This document shows positions 57,480-64,000 of a stretch of 64,000 nt of DNA, piece after piece (positions within the stretch are counted from its first letter, which is position 1; each line of letters starts with the position of its first letter). The notes under the pieces are model-generated. The model saw only the letters and a list, made by a program, of their open reading frames with translations. It was not told the DNA's origin and searched no databases. Source of the stretch: Crocodylus rhombifer (Eukaryota > Chordata > Crocodylia > Crocodylidae); the NCBI GenBank assembly GCA_038503035.1, contig JAVSML010018848.1, forward strand, positions 1 to 64,000, given 5' to 3'. The position numbers and the translations under genes were made by a program.

Positions 57480-58680
57480 CTCCTGGAGCGTTGCCTGCCC
57501 CCCCCCCCCCCCCCGCGCCTGGCTGCGGGGGATGGGGTGCGGCGCGCCATGCGTGCTGGCTCTGGCCACGCCGGGCAAGCCTTCCCGACGGGCTCTGCAC
57601 GCAGAGCTCTGGGGCTCGGGGCTGCTGGCTGCCAGCGCCAGGACTGTGGTGCCAGGCCCAGCCCCAAGCCCCGCGCCAGGGTGGCCAGGTAGAGGACGAA
57701 GCCAGCTCCCCTCACCCTGCTGGAGCGCAGCAGCTGCCGCGGCCGGGGCTCAGCCTGCGGGGGGTTGCGCCAGGGCCGGGGTCGAGCGCGGCCTTCTCGC
57801 GTCCGGCCGGGGCCCGAGGGCTGGGGGCGCCCGGGCCCTGCTTCGCAGCCGGCTCCGTCCCCTCTGGCGCGGCCTCCGCCGGGAGGAGCCGCGAGCGGGG
57901 TTGCCGCAGCACGCCAGGCTCCCCGGACCGCCGGCCCGTCGCTCTGTGCTGGTCTGGGGGTGCCTGGCTGGGCGCCAGCACCCACAAGGGGAGCTCTGGG
58001 CCGGGCTGGCATCAGCCGCCCCGTTCCCTCCTCAGGCGGGTCAGGCAGCCCCCGCGCCTCGGCCTCGGCCTCGCGTCCCACGCCGCGTCCCACGCCGCTC
58101 CCCGCCGTGTGGGCCACCGGAGCCGGGCTGCGCGGAGGCCAGGCTGGGCCGGGGAAGCCGCAGAGGGCTAGGTCTGTGCCTGGGGCGGGCCCGTGAGGAG
58201 CGTGGGCAGGGCGCGAGCGCGGAGGCCAGGGCTGGGACCGGGTCAGGCTGGGAGCCACTGCCTCGCGCACCCCTTCCCCGCCCCTGCTGCCTAAGGGCTG
58301 GGGTCTCCCACTGCACCGTGCCGCAGCTCCGCGGGCCCTGGGCCTCCCCGCAGGCCAGGGTGGGGGGTGGGCGGGGCAGCTGCTCCCCTGTGCCTTGGCT
58401 GTGCCCGCGCTCTGGGGCTGCTGTCCCTGGGCCGGCGTGGCAGCGGGAGCCACCAGTGGGCAGGGGGCCTGAGACGAGCACCCCGAGTTCACGGAGCGGC
58501 CCCGGCTCAGCCGGTGGCAGAACCCAAAACGGGCCAGCGCTGCAACTCGGCCGTGCAGCGCGGCTACAGACGGCCGGCCCAGGAGCTGCTTCCCTCGCCC
58601 TGCGCCGCAGCAGCCCTGCTGCGACACGGCCGAATCGCCCGGGGCTGGCGAGGGGCTGCACACGCTGAGGGGTGGGTGAC
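57480..58680. promoter_or_regulatory. Intergenic CpG-island-like stretch between BCL9L and CXCR5 3' ends
   Basis: The sequence is extremely GC- and CpG-rich (clusters such as GCCGCGGCCGGGGC, GCGCGGCCTTCTCGCG, CCGCGTCCCACGCCGC) and starts with a run of 17 C at 57498-57514. Because stop codons are rare in such DNA, open frames of 543 codons (- strand, 58663-57032) and 419 codons (+ strand, 57409-58668) span it; both look compositional and show no domain. No gene is annotated. It lies where two genes converge, not at a known promoter. Confidence 0.5.
57498..57514. repeat. Poly-C tract of 17
   Basis: Uninterrupted run of C at the edge of the CpG-rich stretch. Confidence 0.9.
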
Positions 58681-59700
58681 TGGCACGTGTCTGCAGAGCA
58701 GCTCTGGCCCCAGCAGCCAGTGGGCACCTGCGGTTCAGGGCAGTCGTCGGAGCTCAAGTTTTTGCTGCCTCAATCTAACGCGAGGGATTTCCACCAGCCC
58801 CTCGTGGCGGGCAGAGCAGAGGCATCTGCAGGCACAGCACAGTGCAAAGCAAAGCCAACCTGGGATCTCGTTTGCACACCTACCCCACACCAGAGACAGG
58901 AGCCAAGACCCCAGGGAGTTCGTTCCCTTCCCTGTGCTGGTTTGCTCTGGACTGATGGAAATTCTTGTACTCGGCCCCCCAGAAACATGCAGCCACCAAG
59001 CCCCAGAGGAGCCCGTGACCCTTCAGCCCCAGAGAAACGAGCAGTTCTCCTCGGTCTTCAGACTCGGGCAGCACCTGTGACAGTGTGGTTAGGGCTGGAG
59101 CTGTGCTGAGCCAGGGAACGGTCTTCTTTAAAGACGGTTGCCTGCGCACCCAGAGCTGCCTGCTCTCAGATGTCAGGAGCTGGTGTGATCAGCAACGGTT
59201 ACACGGGGAGACAGTGAGCAGGGGAGTTTGCGGCTGCCGCAGGAAAGGCACTCCTCATCATCAAGCCCTTGGAGATGGGTGCAGCGGGAGCCTTGAATGT
59301 CGTCCCCGTAAAGTAGAAACAAGCAGCCTGGTGCAATGGCAGACCTCCTGAGAAATGGGCCTTGCTTGCATGGGGCTCAGTGCCTGGGCTGGAGGCAACT
59401 GGCTCAGTAAGCAGTGGCTGGGCTTGCACTGCTGCCTGGCCAGCCAGGCCAGATGTGCTCAGCCTGCTTTGCTTGGGTCTGGGCTTTGGCCATGTGTTCA
59501 ATGGACACGGTAGCCAGGGGAAGCAGCTGGCAAGTCTCGGACATGTGAATGGCTGTTGGACCTCGGCCTCACGGGGAGCGAAGAAGGCGCTACGGCTGCT
59601 CCTGCCGCACAGGCCTGGGGCTGGGGGCCTGCATCATGTGGAGTCTGTGCGCTGCAGGCCAGGGCTGCAAGGCTGGCTCCGCCCTGTGCCCACGTCCTCA
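58681..59700 (-). other. Probable CXCR5 3' UTR / intergenic DNA
   Basis: Downstream of the CXCR5 stop on the - strand. No canonical - strand AATAAA was seen between here and the BCL9L 3' end, so the CXCR5 transcript end cannot be set. No other gene recognised. Confidence 0.4.
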
Positions 59701-60780
59701 TCAGAAGGTGGAGATGGACGTGGTGTTGTCGGACTCAACCCCGCTGCCCCTCCTTGTCACGTCCAGGATCTCCTGCAGGGTCTCGTGGCTGATGCAGCCC
59801 AGCTCCTGCAGGATCCGGAAGAAGTCGTTGCGGAACTTGACTCCCACAAAGGCGTACAGGATGGGGTTGAGGCAGCACTGTGTGAAGCCGATGGCCTCTG
59901 TCACCAGGATGCTGGTGCCCAGCTGCTCCTCCACCAGGCAGTCCTTTGAGAGCACGCCCAGCTTGGTCAGCGTGTCCAGGAAGATGACGATGTGGTACGG
60001 GCTCCAGCAGAGCAGGAACACGGCTGTGACCACGATGGCAATTCGCACGGCCTTCTGCCTCTGCAGCCGCTGCGACTGGCACAGGGTCCTGACAATGGCT
60101 GCGTAGCAGTAACACATGACTAGCAAGGGCATGAAGAAACCCACAATGTGGTACAGAAAGCGGGTGGCCAGCCACATGTCGTTGCCATGAATCCCCATCT
60201 GTGGGAAGTAGCAGATGCTGCGGTTGTTGGTGTCTTTCCAGACCTCCATGAAAATGAGGTCGGGCAAAGTCAGCACCAGCGAGAAGACCCAGATGGCTGT
60301 GCAGGTGATGTGGATGGCCCTGGCCCTGCGCCTCCGGTAGGTGTGGATGGCGTACACGATGGCTAGGTAGCGGTCCACGCCAATGCAGCCCAGCAGGATG
60401 CTGCTGCAGTAGAAGTTGATCTTGTGCACGGCGCTGAGAACCTTGCAGAGGAATGTCCCGAAGATCCAGCCAGCCAGGTTCTCAATCACGCTGAAGGGAA
60501 AGGTGAGCACCAGCACCATGTTGGCCAGGGCCAGGTGGAAGAGGAAGCTCTCCGTGGTGGTGCGGGAACGCTTGCAGCGCTCCAGGATGGCCAGGACCAG
60601 GGCGTTGCCCATGGTCCCCAGGAGGAACATCAGCAGGTAAATGAGGGGCATGAAGATCTTTCTGAACATGTTTGCAGCTTCGTTAGTCAGTGACGAGGTT
60701 GACTCAGGGCACAAATAGTTGTCTAAGTCATTGGTGGTGTTTTCAGCGTCGCCATAGCCACTCATCTCCATCAGAATCTG
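59701..60780 (-). CDS. CXCR5: CXCR5, C-X-C chemokine receptor type 5 (main coding exon)
   Basis: CXCR5 is a plasma-membrane class A GPCR for CXCL13 that directs B cells and follicular helper T cells into follicles. The frame from ATG 60771 gives 356 residues to TGA 59701-59703. The N-terminus has possible sulfotyrosines (Y6, Y19) and an N-glycosylation site (N11). Seven hydrophobic segments follow, with N56 of GN in TM1, DRY 133-135, the TM3-ECL2 disulfide pair C109/C187, C21/C278, CWSP 255-258 in TM6, and NPILY 302-306 in TM7. RFLYHIVGF and FLLCWSPYHIVIFLDTL identify CXCR5. The Ser/Thr-rich tail ends TTSISTF. Residue 84 is Asn where class A receptors have Asp2.50. The exon opens at an acceptor (TTTTGCTCAG) before 60780, in frame as Q-I-L-M, so the true start is probably in a short upstream exon, as in mammals. 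Tail to tail with BCL9L. Confidence 0.96.
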   Translation of the reverse strand, partial: QILMEMSGYGDAENTTNDLDNYLCPESTSSLTNEAANMFRKIFMPLIYLLMFLLGTMGNALVLAILERCKRSRTTTESFLFHLALANMVLVLTFPFSVIENLAGWIFGTFLCKVLSAVHKINFYCSSILLGCIGVDRYLAIVYAIHTYRRRRARAIHITCTAIWVFSLVLTLPDLIFMEVWKDTNNRSICYFPQMGIHGNDMWLATRFLYHIVGFFMPLLVMCYCYAAIVRTLCQSQRLQRQKAVRIAIVVTAVFLLCWSPYHIVIFLDTLTKLGVLSKDCLVEEQLGTSILVTEAIGFTQCCLNPILYAFVGVKFRNDFFRILQELGCISHETLQEILDVTRRGSGVESDNTTSISTF

Positions 60781-60782
60781 CT
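60778..60782 (-). other. CXCR5: NAGNAG tandem splice acceptor of CXCR5 coding exon
   Basis: On the - strand the sequence is CTTCTTCTTTTGCTCAGCAG, then ATTCTGATGG. Both CAG triplets can serve as acceptor, adding or dropping one Gln codon. Confidence 0.5.
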
Positions 60783-63700
60783 GAGCAAAAGAAGAAGCCT
60801 GTTGTGGGTCTCAGCGTCTGCACACCTGGACTCTCCCCCAGCGGGGAAGCCCGGGGACTCAGGCAGGAGCAGAGCTGTGGTCTGGCAAACTTCCTGCCTC
60901 TGGCCGGAGCCACCGTCAGCTGAAGTTACCTGTGATGGCTGCACCCACTAGTCATCTGTCCTGTGAAAGCCTGCGGGAGCAGATGTGGGGTAGTCTGCCC
61001 CTGGAGGGTCTCATCCTGACCTCCAGTAGGTACAGATTGGCTTGAACCCTGAAGTAGGAAGCTTTGTCTCCCTTCCGATCCTTGCCTCGGTATCAATCGT
61101 GAAACTATTTCTGGATGGTCTCGCTATCCGAACAGATATCCAAGCTCTCTTTAAAGCCAAGTTCCTGACCTCTGGCAATTAGCTTTTCCTCCTATTAGTT
61201 TGAATTTGCCACTTAATCTCACCGATGTTTTTTTTTCCCTGCCCCCGTGTCCCGGATGTTTCCGGCCTGCCTTCCCTGTCCTCGCATCAGATTCTGTTTC
61301 TCCCAGGGCCCTCCTAGTCCCCTCGCTCCCGTAAACACTCACTCTGCAGTTTCTCTTTGTGGGAATTTCTCCAATTTCCCTGGAGTGGTGTTGGGATGTG
61401 TAGTGCCTTGCGGAGAGCCTCAGTGGTTTGCAGAGAAGGCTTGAGACTACTTTCTGAACCATTTTTCAGCCTGCTCCTTATGTCCCTAGATACCTCCCGC
61501 ACTGTGGCTGGTACGTGCTGGGGAGCACTCTCTGCGGAGGTGTAGCCCCCTGGTCCCTGACGGGCCTGGGGAGCAGCTCCTGTTGCCCTGCAGGAAAAGG
61601 CTGGGTTGAGGGCAGTGGCAGGACTGTGCTGCTTTGTCAGAACAGCTGGCTGGGAGCTGGCCGGCACAGGGAGGGCGAGCGCTTGGGGCGGGTGTGCCGA
61701 GATGCCGGGGAGCGACGTGAGCCAGGGACCTGGGCAGCACGACAGCGGGCAGAGGCCGAGGGGGGCGCGGTTCAGAGCGGCGTGTGTCGCAGGGGCAGCG
61801 TGTGCGTGACGCGAAGACCCCCCGGGATTCTGGATGAGCTGCACCCGTGCCGGAAAGCGATGCAGAAATGCTGCTGCATGCCTCCGGCAGCAGGCTCGTG
61901 CCCACGCAGCCTGTATGAAACGACTACGTGCTCTGGTCACGGGAGTCAGCAGTTCCACACACCGAGCAGGGATTGACTAAAGATCCGGAGCACGAGCCTG
62001 ACAGCATCTCAGGCAGAGGGCAGTCCTTGGGCCAGACAGGCCAGAGTGTGGTCTGCCCTTGGCCGGGGCAACACTGCTGAGAAAAGGGAGCTGCAGGCAC
62101 GGGAAGGGGCAGAGCAGAAACGAGAAACCTGCCTAACAAAATGGGAAGAATGCCCCAGCACCCCTCCCCCCCTCCACCTTCCCTGGAGACCAAGACTGAG
62201 ACTTGATCAACCACAGCGGAAGTCTCTGCTTGCTGTTTTCATACCTTTCACTGCCAGCTGTAGCCACCTGCACCTGCTGCTCTTCCCTCCATCGGCCATA
62301 GTTCCCGTCTAAAAATACGAGCCCTTCTCGAGCTGTTTCAGAGCTAATTTTATTTTGTTTTGCTCACGTTTTTCTTTTAGAAGTCTCTTTGGTGTGCCAT
62401 GAAGCACCGTGATGGTCAATAATCATACAGCCTGCAGCCCTGGCCTGGCGCTGCCTGGCAGAGGAGGACGTTGCCTGCCTCAGGAAATCCCACGCTGCCC
62501 CTGGGAGCACTGCTGCTGCCCTGCTTCATCTCTAGCAAGAGCAGCCCTGACCCAGCGCAGCTCTGCTCAGGGTCAGGAGAGCCCCGGGCTATCTCAGCTT
62601 AGACTCGCAGGGGCAGGAAGCAGCTGAAGGAATGAACGTTGCATTTGTCTTTGCGCTGCAGTGGGCGAGACCCTGGTAGATTCCTGTTCTCATTTCCCCT
62701 CCTCTGCTTGGGGCGGCACAGGGCCCAGAGCACCTCTTCCTGGGACACGCGTGAGGGTGTCGGTCATAGGCCCGAGTCCTCCCCCTCCCAGTACGATACT
62801 GCAGTCGCTCCATTTGCTGCTTTCCTCTGCAGCAGCAGCAGAGCCTGTGTCCTGTGGCCCTGGCCCGGTCCACAAGGGACAGCTCTGCACCTTCTACCTT
62901 GTCCCCTGGGTCTGCACGCGAGGAGCAAAATCCCGAGAAGCCTCTAAACTGCCCCTGCCATCCCCGTTGTCTTCCTGTCCCTGGGGGCGGCCTACGCCCG
63001 GAGTTAGTGCCGCGCGCAGGCCCCGTGTTAGCAGCACCGACCAGGACGCGGGCAGGAGCCCTCGTGCCAGCCCTGCCGCCTGGCAGCCACCGACCCTGCA
63101 GCTGGGCAGAGGCCTCCTCAAGGGGAATGGCGGTGCTCCTCTCTGGGTGCCCGCTGCCACGGTGCCAGCTGCAGGCCAGTGGCTGCTGTTTCGGCTCTGG
63201 GCGTGACCCCCACCCTGCAGGGTTTGCAGCTCTCCAGGGGCAAGGGGAGGGTGTGTTGGAAGCCCTGGAGGAGACAGGCCTGTCAGCAGAGGGTGGGCTC
63301 GGCCTGCAGGCACACGGGCAGAGAGAGCACGGTTAGCTGTGTCAGTGCAGTGCAATGACAGCCCTTCCGGCCTGGGCAGCGGCTGCGCTGCACTCTGTGA
63401 CCCCACTGCGGTGCAGTCGCTAGCGTCACCTTGCACTGGGAGCAGAGGCGCAGCAGGCGAGCGATGCTATCAGCCACCATCTCATCTCTGATAAGGCAAC
63501 AGGTAGGGTTTAAACCGTCAGCCGGTGGCCTCAGGCTCGGAGCGTGCACGGCGCTATGCCTGAGAGGTCTCACGCATCTCCAGGCGTGCTGGGCGAGAGG
63601 GTGTGGGCGGGCACAGTCGGGCCTGTTAGATGCAGCAGAAAACGAGCGGGGACCAAAAACAGGAGCTGAGGCAGGGCAGGTTGGATAGCAGCTGCAGCAG

Positions 63701-64000
63701 CTGCAGAGAGCGTACGCCACTGGGGCTGCAGGAGCTTCCCTGGGCCGTGAGGGCCCCCATCGCAGCCGTTCCCAGCCCCGCGAAGCTGTGGGGGACGCTG
63801 CAGTCAGCAGAAGTAGACGAGGGAAGAAGCAGCATCTCTGCCTGTTCCTGCCTCTGGCACACCTGTGCTTGCCTGGTCACTGCTCCCTCCCCTGCTTGTC
63901 TCTCTCTCTCTCACACTCGCGTAAACAGGAGTGGCCTGTGCCCCTTCTGCTGCTCGTTCCTGGCCTGGGGTGGGAGCCATGCGTCGCTGCCGTGAAACGA
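60783..64000 (-). other. Presumed CXCR5 intron / 5' flank
   Basis: No coding sequence recognised. The short first coding exon expected for CXCR5 (fewer than 20 codons) cannot be found by eye and may lie further right. A repeat-like stretch is at 60960-61240; a short CT repeat is at 63900-63913. Confidence 0.5.
60960..61240 (-). repeat. Interspersed repeat remnant, probably LINE 3' region
   Basis: On the - strand, AAAGCTAATTGCCAGAGGTC, AGGAACTTGGCTTTAAAGAG, CTTCCTACTTCAGGGTTCAA and GGAGGTCAGGATGAGACCCT occur in the order of a repeat abundant in bird, turtle and crocodilian genomes. The class was assigned from memory only. Confidence 0.45.

Noticed and set aside
57032..58663. 543-codon open frame on the - strand
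   Set aside because: It lies in CpG-rich DNA, is paralleled by a 419-codon frame on the other strand, has only Ala/Gly/Pro/Arg-rich composition without domains, and overlaps the BCL9L 3' UTR.
1..64000. CRISPR arrays, bacterial operons, phage or plasmid features
   Set aside because: The DNA has spliced vertebrate genes and reptile-type repeats; no regularly spaced repeat array or prokaryotic gene was seen.

Overview
The window is vertebrate nuclear DNA. It carries two protein-coding genes of the human 11q23.3 synteny block: BCL9L on the + strand and CXCR5 on the - strand, convergent (tail to tail). The GC-rich sequence, the interspersed CR1 LINE pieces with a tail ending in a CTATGAAAC-type motif, several MIR/CORE-SINE-like remnants and old non-avian amniote repeats together suggest a reptile. 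A crocodilian is most likely and a turtle is the alternative. That assignment is inference; no species-diagnostic search could be run.

Layout: 1-485 is a CpG-island-like sequence that ends in a good splice donor and is the probable 5' non-coding exon of BCL9L. 486-41713 is a very long first intron. It holds degraded repeats (MIR-like SINEs, a hAT-type MITE, two CR1 pieces in inverted orientation at 33.2-35.9 kb, a 5S-like fragment) and several candidate regulatory patches. 41714-57.1 kb holds seven coding exons, which reconstruct almost all of BCL9L: the conserved N-terminus, HD1 (Pygopus binding), HD2 (beta-catenin binding), the long Met/Pro/Gly-rich disordered region and the conserved C-terminal block. 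A 10-N assembly gap inside the largest exon hides what appears to be about 80 codons. 57.1-59.7 kb is the convergent intergenic space and contains an unexpected CpG-island-like stretch. 59701-60780 is the main coding exon of CXCR5. 60781-64000 is presumed CXCR5 intron or upstream DNA; its short first coding exon was not identified.

BCL9L is a nuclear Wnt co-activator scaffold linking beta-catenin to Pygopus. CXCR5 is the CXCL13 chemokine receptor that guides B cells and follicular T cells. They are neighbours by conserved synteny and do not act in one pathway. The most notable coding observation is that CXCR5 here has Asn instead of the nearly invariant class A GPCR Asp at 2.50. No new multi-gene system was seen; most long open frames in the GC-rich DNA are chance.
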